Shown one piece after another: positions 54,288 to 62,603 of a stretch of DNA of 64,000 bases. The notes beneath the pieces were generated by a model, which worked only from the letters and a program-made list of their open reading frames with translations, was not told where the DNA came from and searched no databases. How positions within the stretch are numbered: position 1 is the stretch's first letter; each line of letters starts with the position of its first letter. The DNA lies in contig CBDEUQ010000003.1 in the NCBI GenBank assembly GCA_965243325.1, positions 2,728,001 to 2,792,000 of the forward strand. Reading direction: 5' to 3'. This DNA is from JANQOH01 sp965243325. Its GTDB lineage: Bacteria > Pseudomonadota > Alphaproteobacteria > UBA7887. The position numbers were made by a program, and so were the translations under genes.

Positions 54288-55013
54288 ATGATCAAGCGCC
54301 TGGCGGAAGACATCCGCACGATCATGACGCACGATCCGGCGGCACGCTCGCGGCTCGAGGTCGTGTTCTGCTACCCGGGGTTTCATGCGGTGATCTACTA
54401 CCGGCTGGCGCGCCTTCTTTGGCGCATCGGCCTGAAGCTGCTCGCCCGCTTCGTGTCGCACGTCGGACGTCTGCTCACCGGAATCGAGATTCATCCCGGC
54501 GCGGTGATCGGGCGCCGGCTGTTCATCGATCATGGCATGGGAGTCGTCATCGGCGGGACGGCGGTGGTCGGCGACGACGTCACGCTATATCAGGGCGTCA
54601 CGCTCGGCGGTACGTCGCTGGAGCGCGGCGTCAAACGTCACCCGACGCTCGAGGACGGGGTCATCGTCGGCGCCGGTGCGAGCGTGCTTGGGCCGTTCAC
54701 GGTCGGCCGCGGCGCGCGCGTGGGCGCCAATGCCGTCGTCGTTGCCGAGGTCCCGGCCGGAGCGACCGTGGTCGGCATTCCGGCAAAGCAGATCGGCGTT
54801 CGGCGCGAGCGGACGAAAGACGACGATTTCCTTGCCTACGGCACGCCCGACAGGATTCCCGACCCGGTAGCACGGGTGCTCGACGGGTTGCTTGAACAGG
54901 TAAGCACGCTCCAGAGCCGGGTCGACGATCTCGAGTCGGAGCGCGACGGCGCGGACCGGTCGGACGACGAGGGCGAAGGCGGCGGCACGGCGCTGCGGGT
55001 TGCGGGCAATTGA
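54288..55013 (+). CDS. cysE: serine O-acetyltransferase
   Basis: Makes O-acetylserine, the direct precursor of cysteine. The 241-residue protein has a short helical N-terminus (MIKRLAEDIRTIM) and the left-handed beta-helix with hexapeptide repeats (GIEIHPGAVIGRRLFIDHGMGVVIGG, VTLYQGVTLGGTS, VIVGAGASVLGPFTVG, ATVVGIPAK). It is the EpsC/SrpH-type length. A Ser/Glu/Asp-rich tail follows. Placed immediately ahead of iscR, it would feed cysteine to the desulfurases of the same operon. An upstream in-frame region gives no family match, so the ATG at 54288 was chosen. Confidence 0.93.
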   Translation: MIKRLAEDIRTIMTHDPAARSRLEVVFCYPGFHAVIYYRLARLLWRIGLKLLARFVSHVGRLLTGIEIHPGAVIGRRLFIDHGMGVVIGGTAVVGDDVTLYQGVTLGGTSLERGVKRHPTLEDGVIVGAGASVLGPFTVGRGARVGANAVVVAEVPAGATVVGIPAKQIGVRRERTKDDDFLAYGTPDRIPDPVARVLDGLLEQVSTLQSRVDDLESERDGADRSDDEGEGGGTALRVAGN

Positions 55014-55062
55014 TGCCCGGCGGCGGCGGACGATGGCGTAAAGAGACGGGGGAGTAACCGCC

Positions 55063-55548
55063 GTGCGGTTGGGCACAAAGGGACGTTATGCAGTCATGGC
55101 GATGGTCGATCTGGCGCAGGCGGGCGCCGGGCCGGTCGCCCTCGCGGACATTGCCGAACGGCAGGAAATCTCGCTGTCGTACCTCGAGCAGCTGTTCGGC
55201 AAGCTGCGCAAGGCCGGTCTCGTCGGCAGCGTGCGCGGTCCGGGCGGAGGGTACTATCTGACACGGTCGGCCGACGAGACGCGGATTGCCGATGTCATTC
55301 TCGCGGTCGATGAACCGATGCGGGCGACGCGCTGCCATCCGGGGTCGGCGAGCGGCTGCAAACGCGACGCAAGCCGTTGCCTGACGCACGACCTTTGGGC
55401 CGAGCTCGGGCATCAGATCCACCTGTTTCTCAGCTCGGTGACCCTCGGCGACGTGTGCGATCGGCGGGTCCTCGGAATCAGCGGCCTTCCCGGTCCGTCG
55501 CCCGTTGTCCCGGCGGACCGCAGACGCAAGAGTGCGGCGGTGCGATGA
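55063..55548 (+). CDS. iscR: Rrf2-family Fe-S cluster regulator IscR
   Basis: A 161-residue regulator. The N-terminal winged helix starts MRLGTKGRYAVMAMVDLA and includes ISLSYLEQLFGKLRKAGLV; the 2Fe-2S ligands are Cys91, Cys99, Cys106 and His109. In the cluster-bound form IscR represses type 1 sites such as the box upstream of cysE. Start is GTG at 55063 with a GGGGGAG ribosome binding site. Its TGA overlaps the ATG of the first desulfurase. Confidence 0.95.
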   Translation: MRLGTKGRYAVMAMVDLAQAGAGPVALADIAERQEISLSYLEQLFGKLRKAGLVGSVRGPGGGYYLTRSADETRIADVILAVDEPMRATRCHPGSASGCKRDASRCLTHDLWAELGHQIHLFLSSVTLGDVCDRRVLGISGLPGPSPVVPADRRRKSAAVR

Positions 55549-56678
55549 CGGCGGTGCGCGCGACGAGCTATTGCGACTACAACGCCGGCGCACCGATTCG
55601 CCCGCGGGCGGCGCAGGCGGTCGCGCGGGCGTTGGCGGCGGGCGGCAACCCGTCGTCGGTGCACGCCGCCGGGCGCGCGGCGCGCGCAGCGGTGGAGGAG
55701 GCGCGCGAACGGGTCGCGGCGCTGGCGGGGGCCGCGCCCGAGCAGGTCGTGTTCACGAGCGGTGGAACGGAAGCGAACAACCTGGCGCTCGCCGGGGCTG
55801 CCCGCGCGTCGGTGGTCGTCTCGGCGGTCGAGCACGACTCGGTCCTCGCGGCGGCGGCGCCGGCGATGCGCGCCGCCGTGCGGCACGACGGGCGACTCGA
55901 CCTCGACGCGCTGGAGCGAACTCTCGCAGCCGCGCCGGCGCCGGCCCTGGTCTCGGTCATGCTGGCCAACAACGAGACCGGCGTCGTCCAGCCCGTCGCC
56001 GAGGCGGCCGAGGTCGCCCGGGCCCATGGCGCCACGATGCACTGCGACGCCGCTCAGGCGCCGGGCAGAATGCCGGTGGACATGGCCGGGCTCGGGGTGG
56101 ATCTGCTCAGCCTTTCGGCGCACAAGATCGGCGGGCCGCAGGGTGTCGGCGCCCTGGTTCTCGGGGACGGCATCGATGTGGCGCCGCTGTTGCGCGGCGG
56201 CGGACAGGAGCGGCGCCGGCGCGCGGGCACGGAAAACGTCGCCGGCATCGCCGGCTTCGGCGCGGCGGCGGCGGACGTTCTCGGCGCCGCCGGGGAGGCT
56301 GCGCGTGTCCGGGCGCTGCGTGACCGTTTCGAACGCATCGTGCGGACGACGGTGGCGGATGCGCCCATCCACGGCGCCGCGGCCCCGCGGCTCGGCAACA
56401 CGAGCTGCCTCGGCATGCCGGGCGTCGCTGCCGAGGTGCAGGTCATCGCGTGCGATCTGGCGGGTGTTGCCGTCAGCGCCGGCGCGGCTTGCAGTTCGGG
56501 GAAGGTTGCGACAAGCCACGTCCTGCGCGCCATGGGGCTGGACGAAAGCGCTGCCGGCGAAGCGATCCGCGTGAGTTTCGGCTGGGCGAGCCGCGAGGAG
56601 GACGTGGATCGTCTTTGCGCGGCCTGGTTTGACTTGTATGAACGCAACCGCGCCCGGCGGGCGCGGCGAGCCGCTTGA
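55545..56678 (+). CDS. cysteine desulfurase (NifS/IscS-like, first copy)
   Basis: A 377-residue PLP enzyme that releases sulfur from cysteine as a persulfide. It has TSGGTEANNLAL, the PLP Lys194 in SLSAHKIGGPQG, and the catalytic Cys316 in SAGAACSSGKVATS, on a mobile loop of class I type. It is more diverged, shorter and more Ala/Arg-rich than the second copy downstream, and has a 35-base gap to it. Tandem desulfurase genes in one isc operon occur in alphaproteobacteria; the first may serve a special acceptor. Confidence 0.92.
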   Translation: MTAVRATSYCDYNAGAPIRPRAAQAVARALAAGGNPSSVHAAGRAARAAVEEARERVAALAGAAPEQVVFTSGGTEANNLALAGAARASVVVSAVEHDSVLAAAAPAMRAAVRHDGRLDLDALERTLAAAPAPALVSVMLANNETGVVQPVAEAAEVARAHGATMHCDAAQAPGRMPVDMAGLGVDLLSLSAHKIGGPQGVGALVLGDGIDVAPLLRGGGQERRRRAGTENVAGIAGFGAAAADVLGAAGEAARVRALRDRFERIVRTTVADAPIHGAAAPRLGNTSCLGMPGVAAEVQVIACDLAGVAVSAGAACSSGKVATSHVLRAMGLDESAAGEAIRVSFGWASREEDVDRLCAAWFDLYERNRARRARRAA

Positions 56679-56713
56679 CCGCGGACGGCTCGGGGCGAGG
56701 ACGGAGAACTGCG

Positions 56714-57952
56714 ATGACGAAGTCGCGCTACGGGAGCAACATCACGCTGCCGATATATCTCGACAATCAGGCGACGACGCCGGTCGACCCGCGTGTGCTG
56801 GACGCGATGATGCCGTATTTCAAGGAGAAGTTCGGCAATCCGCACTCGCGCAGCCATTCCTACGGCTGGGATGTGGAGGACGACGTCGAGGCGGCGCGGG
56901 CCGACGTGGCGGAGATCATCGGCGCGGATCCGAAAGAGATCATCTACACCTCCGGCGCCACCGAATCGAACAACCTGGCGATCAAGGGTGTCGCCCGGTT
57001 CTACGGCGACCGGAAGCGGCGGATCGTCACCGTGCTGACCGAGCACAAATGCGTGCTCGACAGTTGCCGTCATCTGCAGCAGGAGGGTTTCGAAGTCACC
57101 TATCTGCCGGTGCAGCCGAACGGTCTGATCGATCTCGACGGGTTGCGCGCGGCGATCGACGACCAGACTGCGCTCGTGTCGGTGATGGGCGTCAACAACG
57201 AAATCGGCGTCATCCAGCCGCTCGCCGAAATCGGTGCGATCTGCCGCGAGCGCAAGGTGTTCTTCCACACCGACTGCGCGCAGGCCGTGGGCAAGATCCC
57301 GCTCGATGTGAATGCCATGAACATCGATCTGATGAGCATCTCGGGACACAAGATCTACGGTCCGATGGGAATCGGCGCGCTCTATGTGCGCCGGCGACCG
57401 CGGGTGCGCCTGCAAGCGCTGATCAACGGCGGCGGCCAGGAGCGGGGCATGCGCTCGGGCACGCTGCCGGCGCCGCTCTGCATCGGTCTGGGCGCCGCGT
57501 GCCGGATCGCCCATGAAGAGATGGCGACGGAAACCGAGCGGGTACGGATGCTCGCGCAGCGATTGAACAAGGGGATTACCGACAAGCTCGACGACGTGAT
57601 CCTCAACGGCGACGCCGAGCGGCGCGTCGCCGGCAATCTCAATCTCAGCTTCTCATACGTCGAAGGCGAATCGCTGATGATGGCTATCAAGGACCTCGCG
57701 GTGTCGTCGGGCTCGGCGTGCACGTCGGCGTCGCTCGAGCCGTCCTACGTTCTGCGCGCGCTCGGCGTCGACGAGGAGCTCGCGCACACGTCGATCCGCT
57801 TCGGCATCGGTCGTTTCAACACCGAGGCCGAGATCGACTACGCCATCGACACCATCTGCGAGAACGTCGGCAAACTGCGCGACATGAGCCCGCTTTGGGA
57901 GATGGTGCAGCAGGGAATCGATCTGAAATCGGTGCAGTGGACGGACCACTAG
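56714..57952 (+). CDS. iscS: cysteine desulfurase IscS
   Basis: The core desulfurase of the Isc system, passing sulfur to IscU (and to tRNA thiolation via MnmA). The 412-residue protein has PIYLDNQATTPVDPRVLDAM, PLP Lys213 (SISGHKIYGPMG) and catalytic Cys336 (SSGSACTSASLEPSYVLRAL). The C-terminal end LWEMVQQGIDLKSVQWTDH is the IscU-contacting tail of mitochondrial Nfs1-type IscS. It has a good GGAGA ribosome binding site. High similarity to eukaryotic Nfs1 is expected for alphaproteobacteria. Confidence 0.96.
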   Translation: MTKSRYGSNITLPIYLDNQATTPVDPRVLDAMMPYFKEKFGNPHSRSHSYGWDVEDDVEAARADVAEIIGADPKEIIYTSGATESNNLAIKGVARFYGDRKRRIVTVLTEHKCVLDSCRHLQQEGFEVTYLPVQPNGLIDLDGLRAAIDDQTALVSVMGVNNEIGVIQPLAEIGAICRERKVFFHTDCAQAVGKIPLDVNAMNIDLMSISGHKIYGPMGIGALYVRRRPRVRLQALINGGGQERGMRSGTLPAPLCIGLGAACRIAHEEMATETERVRMLAQRLNKGITDKLDDVILNGDAERRVAGNLNLSFSYVEGESLMMAIKDLAVSSGSACTSASLEPSYVLRALGVDEELAHTSIRFGIGRFNTEAEIDYAIDTICENVGKLRDMSPLWEMVQQGIDLKSVQWTDH

Positions 57953-57971
57953 GAACGGGAGCGAGTCGGAC

Positions 57972-58373
57972 ATGGCCTACAACGACAAGGTGATCGAGCA
58001 CTACGAGAATCCGCGCAACGTCGGGTCGCTCGACAAGGACGACCGCAGCGTGGGCACGGGACTCGTCGGCGCTCCGGCTTGCGGCGACGTCATGAAGCTG
58101 CAGATCCAGGTCGACGACGACGGTGTGATCGCCGACGCGAAATTCAAGACGTTCGGCTGCGGCTCGGCGATCGCGTCGAGTTCGCTGGCGACGGAATGGA
58201 TCAAGGGCAAGTCGGTCGACGAAGCGGCAACGATACGGAATACGCAGATCGCCGAGCATCTGTCCCTGCCGCCGGTCAAGATTCACTGCTCGGTGCTTGC
58301 CGAGGACGCGATCAAGGCGGCGATCGCCGACTATCGCGACAAGCAGGGGAGCGGCGTCCGAGGTGACGGCTGA
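57972..58373 (+). CDS. iscU: Fe-S cluster scaffold protein IscU
   Basis: A 133-residue scaffold on which clusters are built. The ligands Cys37, Asp39, Cys63 and Cys106 are present (PACGDV, FGCGSA, IHCSVLAED), as is the chaperone-recognition motif LPPVK (99-103) bound by HscA. Position directly after iscS and before iscA is standard. Confidence 0.97.
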   Translation: MAYNDKVIEHYENPRNVGSLDKDDRSVGTGLVGAPACGDVMKLQIQVDDDGVIADAKFKTFGCGSAIASSSLATEWIKGKSVDEAATIRNTQIAEHLSLPPVKIHCSVLAEDAIKAAIADYRDKQGSGVRGDG

Positions 58374-58380
58374 ACGGGCC

Positions 58381-58758
58381 ATGACGCAAACGACGGAACG
58401 CGTCGGCGGTGCTCCGGCGCGCGGGCGTCCGCCGGCGATGCGGCTTACGGACGCCGCCGCCGGCCGCATTCGCTACCTGCTCGAGCAACGCGGCAAGGAG
58501 TCCGCGGGCATTCGCATCGGCATCCGCCAGGCCGGGTGCTCGGGGCTCGCCTACAATCTCGAATACGCCGACGATGTGGAACCCTTCGACGAAGTCGTCG
58601 AGGACAAGGGCGTGACCGTGCTGATCGATCCCAAGGCCGTGATGTTCCTGATCGGTTCGGAGATGGACTTCGTGGAAGAGAAATTGCGCGCCGGCTTCAC
58701 CTTCAACAACCCGAACGTCAAGGGAGAGTGCGGTTGCGGCGAGTCCTTCCACGTCTAG
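58381..58758 (+). CDS. iscA: A-type Fe-S carrier protein IscA
   Basis: A 125-residue HesB/IscA-family carrier. The three conserved cysteines are Cys53 (QAGCSGLAY) and Cys117/Cys119 (GECGCGESF) at the C-terminus. It has an N-terminal extension of about 18 residues compared with E. coli IscA. It follows iscU by 7 bases. Confidence 0.95.
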   Translation: MTQTTERVGGAPARGRPPAMRLTDAAAGRIRYLLEQRGKESAGIRIGIRQAGCSGLAYNLEYADDVEPFDEVVEDKGVTVLIDPKAVMFLIGSEMDFVEEKLRAGFTFNNPNVKGECGCGESFHV

Positions 58759-58795
58759 CCGACGGCAGACCGGGCGCCGCGCCTCTGCAACGACC

Positions 58796-59422
58796 ATGAT
58801 CGCCACGACGACCGAAGCGCCGGCACGATGCTGGTCGTGCGGGGCGCCGGTGTCGGAGCCGACCGCATTCTGCGACGCCTGCGGCGCGGTGCAGCCGCCG
58901 GGAGCGGCCGACCACTTCGCGCGCCTCGGCCTCGCCCGCGGTTTCGACGTCGATCTCGCGGATCTCGAACGGCGTTATTTCGACCTGCAGCGCTCGTTGC
59001 ATCCGGACCGGTTCGCGCGGCGGAGCGAGAGGGAACGGGCATTGTCGATGCAGCAGTCGGTGGCGCTCAACGAGGCCTACGGCAGCTTGAAAGAACCGCT
59101 GCGGCGCGCCGAGTATCTTCTGTCTCTCGCCGGTGTGACGGTCAACGCCGAAAACGGCAACCTGCCGACCGATCCGGCGATTCTTGCCGAGGCCATGGCC
59201 GATCGCGAAGCGGCCGAAGAAGCGAACGACCTTGCCGACGTCGACCGTCTTGCGGACGCGGCGAAGGCCCGGCGCACGGCGTGCGAGGACGGTCTGGCGG
59301 TACGTTTCTCGGCGGGCGACACGGACGGCGCGGCGCGGCTCGCGACGCAGTTGAAATATCTCGTGACCTTCGCCGATACGCTGCGCGTGCGCCGCCGACT
59401 GGTCTCCCGGGGCGCGTCGTGA
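58796..59422 (+). CDS. hscB: Fe-S co-chaperone HscB with N-terminal zinc ribbon
   Basis: A 208-residue J-domain protein that delivers IscU to HscA. The J domain (about residues 38-105) contains HPD at 69-71; the C-terminal three-helix bundle binds IscU. In front of the J domain is a tetracysteine ribbon, Cys12/Cys15 and Cys26/Cys29, absent from E. coli HscB but like that of human HSC20. It is preceded by iscA and overlaps the hscA start region (TGA at 59420-59422). Confidence 0.95.
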   Translation: MIATTTEAPARCWSCGAPVSEPTAFCDACGAVQPPGAADHFARLGLARGFDVDLADLERRYFDLQRSLHPDRFARRSERERALSMQQSVALNEAYGSLKEPLRRAEYLLSLAGVTVNAENGNLPTDPAILAEAMADREAAEEANDLADVDRLADAAKARRTACEDGLAVRFSAGDTDGAARLATQLKYLVTFADTLRVRRRLVSRGAS

Positions 59423-61284
59423 TGCTGCTCGACATACACGAACCCGGTCAGACGCCGCCGCCGCACGAGACCGAACCCGCCATCGGCATCGACCTGGGAA
59501 CGACCAATTCGGTCGTGGCGGTCGCGCACGAGGGCGTACCCGACGTTCTGCGCGACGAAAGCGGCCGCGCGCTGGTGCCGTCGATCGTCGCGTACGGTGG
59601 TGGGGCGCCGGAGGTGGGCGAGGCCGCTCTGGCGAGACTGGATGCGCGGGCGGGCGATGTCGTGTCGTCGATCAAGCGCCTGATGGGGCGAGGCCTCGAG
59701 GACGTGACGGCCCTGGCCGGAACGCTTCCGTACCGTGTCGCCGCCGGCAACGGCGGCATGGTGCGTCTCGACATTGCCGGACAGGCGCTGACGCCGGTGG
59801 AGATTTCGGCCGATATTCTGCGGGCGCTGCGCGCACGCGCCGAGGCGGCTCTCGGCCGCGAGATTTCGCAGGCGGTCGTTACCGTGCCTGCCTATTTCGA
59901 CGATGCCGCGCGCACGGCAACGCGCGACGCCGCCCGCCTTGCGGGACTCGACGTGCTGCGTCTGGTCAACGAGCCGACGGCGGCGGCGCTCGCCTACGGT
60001 CTCGACGAGGCCGCGGAAGGCCTCTACGCGGTCTTCGATCTTGGCGGCGGCACGTTCGACCTCTCGATCCTGAAGCTCGAGAAGGGGGTTTTCCAGGTCC
60101 TGGCCACCGGCGGCGATGCCGCGCTCGGCGGCGACGACTTCGACCAGGCGCTGGCCGCGCACCTGTTGCGGGAGCACGGCGTCGCCGACGGCCAACTCGA
60201 GGCAGACGAAGTGAAGGCGGCCTTGCTTGCGGCGCGCCGCGCCAAGGAGTCTCTCAGTGTGCATCCACGGGCCACCGTCGCGCTCACCTCGGAAGTCGAA
60301 GCCAGCGTCGACCGGACGACGTTCGAGGACCTGATCCGGCCCCTCGTCGACCGTGCGATCGATATCTCGTCCGAAGTGCTCGACGATGCCGGCATCGCGC
60401 AGGACTCGCTGGAGGGCGTCGTCCTCGTCGGCGGCACGACCCGCGTTCCGCTGGTCGCCGCCCGCGTCGCGGCGCTGTTCGGTCGCCAACCGCTCACCGA
60501 CATCGATCCCGACGAAGTGGTCGCGCGCGGTGCCGCCCTGCAGGCCGAGGCGTTGACCGCGGGCTCCGATACGCTGCTGCTGGACGTGACGCCGCTGTCG
60601 CTCGGCGTCGAGACCGTCGGCGGGCTGGTCGAGAAGGTCATCCAGCGCAACACGCCAATCCCCATCGTCAAGGCGCAGGACTTCACGACCTACCGCGACG
60701 GGCAGACGGGGATGAAGATCCACGTATTGCAGGGAGAGCGCGAGACCGCGGACGAGAACCGCTCTCTCGCCCGCTTCGAGCTCACGGGCATTCCGCCCAT
60801 GGTCGCGGGAGCCGCGCGCATTCGGGTGACGTTCGCCGTCGATGCCGACGGCCTGCTGACGGTGAGCGCGCGCGAGGAGACGACGGGGACGGAAAGCCAC
60901 GTCGCCGTCAAGCCGTCCTACGGTCTGGCGGACGGCGAAATCGAGCGCATGCTGTACGAGAGCATGGAACACGCGCGCGACGACGTGACCAGGCGCTTGC
61001 TCACGGAAGCGCGAGTCGAGGCCGAGCGCATGATTCTCGCGACGCGCGCGGCGTTGAAGGCCGACGCCACCTTGCTCAAGGCGGGCGAAGGCGCACGGAT
61101 CGAGGGAGCGATCGGCGCGCTCGCGGAAGCGGTGGCCGGCACGGACCGCGATGCGATCGACGCTCGCGTCACGTTGCTGGACGATGCCGCCAGACCATTC
61201 GCCGAACGCCGCATGGACCGCACCCTCGCGGCGGCGCTCGAAGGGCGCCGCGTCGACACCGTCGATGCCGAACTCCGATCCTGA
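59422..61284 (+). CDS. hscA: Fe-S assembly Hsp70 chaperone HscA
   Basis: A 620-residue Hsp70 that drives cluster transfer from IscU. It has the nucleotide-binding GIDLGTTNSVVAV, AVVTVPAYFDDAARTATRDAA, LVNEPTAAALAYGL, FDLGGGTFDLSIL and VVLVGGTTRVPLV, and a substrate domain with LLLDVTPLSLGVETVGG. The short C-terminal lid and the lack of a DnaK-style tail fit HscA. A GTG one codon before the ATG overlaps the hscB stop; the ATG was chosen. Confidence 0.95.
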   Translation: MLLDIHEPGQTPPPHETEPAIGIDLGTTNSVVAVAHEGVPDVLRDESGRALVPSIVAYGGGAPEVGEAALARLDARAGDVVSSIKRLMGRGLEDVTALAGTLPYRVAAGNGGMVRLDIAGQALTPVEISADILRALRARAEAALGREISQAVVTVPAYFDDAARTATRDAARLAGLDVLRLVNEPTAAALAYGLDEAAEGLYAVFDLGGGTFDLSILKLEKGVFQVLATGGDAALGGDDFDQALAAHLLREHGVADGQLEADEVKAALLAARRAKESLSVHPRATVALTSEVEASVDRTTFEDLIRPLVDRAIDISSEVLDDAGIAQDSLEGVVLVGGTTRVPLVAARVAALFGRQPLTDIDPDEVVARGAALQAEALTAGSDTLLLDVTPLSLGVETVGGLVEKVIQRNTPIPIVKAQDFTTYRDGQTGMKIHVLQGERETADENRSLARFELTGIPPMVAGAARIRVTFAVDADGLLTVSAREETTGTESHVAVKPSYGLADGEIERMLYESMEHARDDVTRRLLTEARVEAERMILATRAALKADATLLKAGEGARIEGAIGALAEAVAGTDRDAIDARVTLLDDAARPFAERRMDRTLAAALEGRRVDTVDAELRS

Positions 61285-61286
61285 CG

Positions 61287-61619
61287 ATGCCCCGCGTCAC
61301 CTTCGTCACGGCGTCCGGCGAACGGCGCGACATCGATGCGCCGGAGGGTCTGTCGCTCCTCGAGATCGCGCACAAGAACGGTATCGACCTGGAAGGCGCA
61401 TGCGAAGGCGCTCTGGCGTGCTCGACGTGTCACGTGATCGTAGAGCCGGAATTCTACGACATGCTGGACGAGCCGACGGAAGACGAGGAGGACATGCTCG
61501 ATCTCGCTTTCGGTCTGACCCATACGTCGCGTCTCGGGTGCCAGATCGTCCTCACCGAAGCGCTTGACGGGATCGTCGTAAAGTTGCCCGCGGCGACGCG
61601 CAACGTCATGCTCGGTTGA
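61287..61619 (+). CDS. fdx: 2Fe-2S ferredoxin, Isc type
   Basis: A 110-residue adrenodoxin-like ferredoxin that supplies electrons to the Isc machinery. Cluster ligands are Cys39, Cys45, Cys48 and Cys85 (GACEGALACSTCHV; SRLGCQIVLT). The acidic helix DEPTEDEEDMLDLAFG is the redox-partner docking region. It follows hscA by 2 bases. Confidence 0.96.
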   Translation: MPRVTFVTASGERRDIDAPEGLSLLEIAHKNGIDLEGACEGALACSTCHVIVEPEFYDMLDEPTEDEEDMLDLAFGLTHTSRLGCQIVLTEALDGIVVKLPAATRNVMLG

Positions 61620-61655
61620 CGGCGGCGGGGCCTCCGGGGCGAAGGGGGAACGGGG

Positions 61656-61850
61656 ATGAAGTGGACCGACGTGTACGATATCGCCATAGAGCTCGAGGAG
61701 CGCCACGCCGACGCGGACAACGTCAATCTGCGGTTCACGGACCTGCACCGCTGGGTGACCGAGCTTCCGGGATTCGAGGACGACCCCGAACGTTCGAACG
61801 AAAAGATCCTCGAGGCGATCCAGATGGCCTGGATCGAAGAGCGCGAGTAG
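61656..61850 (+). CDS. iscX: IscX (YfhJ) Fe-S assembly modulator
   Basis: A 64-residue acidic protein with the complete IscX pattern MKWTDVYDIAIELEERH to EAIQMAWIEERE, with conserved Asp/Glu thought to bind Fe2+ and IscS. It terminates the isc unit, 36 bases after fdx; its ribosome binding site is in GGGGA. Its presence indicates the gamma/alpha-type complete Isc system. Confidence 0.95.
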   Translation: MKWTDVYDIAIELEERHADADNVNLRFTDLHRWVTELPGFEDDPERSNEKILEAIQMAWIEERE

Positions 61851-61886
61851 GGCCGTCGCACACCGTCGAGGGAAGGAGAGAGGGCG

Positions 61887-62603
61887 ATGACGGCGGCTGA
61901 GGGCGGTGCGCTGTTCGCGCGCCTTTGCGAGGCTGCGGCAGACGACTGGCAGGCCTACTGCCATCATCGCTTCGTCGCCGGGCTCGCCGACGGCAGCCTC
62001 CCGGAGGCGGCCTTTCGCCACTATCTGGTCCAGGACTATCTGTTCCTGATTCAGTTCGCGCGTGCCTATGCGCTTGCCGCCTACAAGGCCGACGATCTGG
62101 GCGACATGCGGGCCGGCGCCGCGGCACTGTCGGCCATCGTCGACACCGAGATGCGACTGCACGTCGACTACTGCGCCGGATGGGGTCTCGACGAGGCGGA
62201 AATGGCGGGCACGGAGGAAGCGTTGGAGACCGTGGCCTATACGCGCTTCGTGCTCGACTGCGGCAACGCCGGGGACCTGCTTGACCTGCTCGTGGTGCTG
62301 TCGCCGTGCGTGGTCGGCTACGGCGAGATCGGCCGCCGCCTCGCGGCCGACCCGAAGACCCGGCGCAACGGAAATCGTTACGAGAGCTGGATCGCCATGT
62401 ATGCCGGCGACGAGTACCAGACGGTTGCCGAAGACGCCGTGGCGCAACTCGACCGGGTCGCCCGACGGCGAGGGGGGCACGACCGCCTGGCGCGCCTCCA
62501 GGCACTGTTCCGCCAAGCGGTCCGGCTCGAGATCGGGTTTTGGGAAATGGGCTGGTCCGCCGCGGCGGGCGGCGGGTCTCAGTGCGGACCCGGCTTGCGG
62601 TAG
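61887..62603 (+). CDS. tenA: TenA-family aminopyrimidine aminohydrolase (thiaminase II)
   Basis: A 238-residue helical enzyme that salvages degraded thiamine by hydrolysing amino-HMP. The catalytic Cys141 (LSPCVVGYGEIG), Tyr residues around YLVQDYLFLIQF, and a C-terminal Glu in LEIGFWEM match the TenA_C type. A GGAAGGAGAGAG ribosome binding site is present. It follows iscX by 36 bases and may be co-transcribed, although thiamine biosynthetic genes are not nearby. It overlaps the convergent GNAT gene by 25 bases. Confidence 0.93.
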   Translation: MTAAEGGALFARLCEAAADDWQAYCHHRFVAGLADGSLPEAAFRHYLVQDYLFLIQFARAYALAAYKADDLGDMRAGAAALSAIVDTEMRLHVDYCAGWGLDEAEMAGTEEALETVAYTRFVLDCGNAGDLLDLLVVLSPCVVGYGEIGRRLAADPKTRRNGNRYESWIAMYAGDEYQTVAEDAVAQLDRVARRRGGHDRLARLQALFRQAVRLEIGFWEMGWSAAAGGGSQCGPGLR

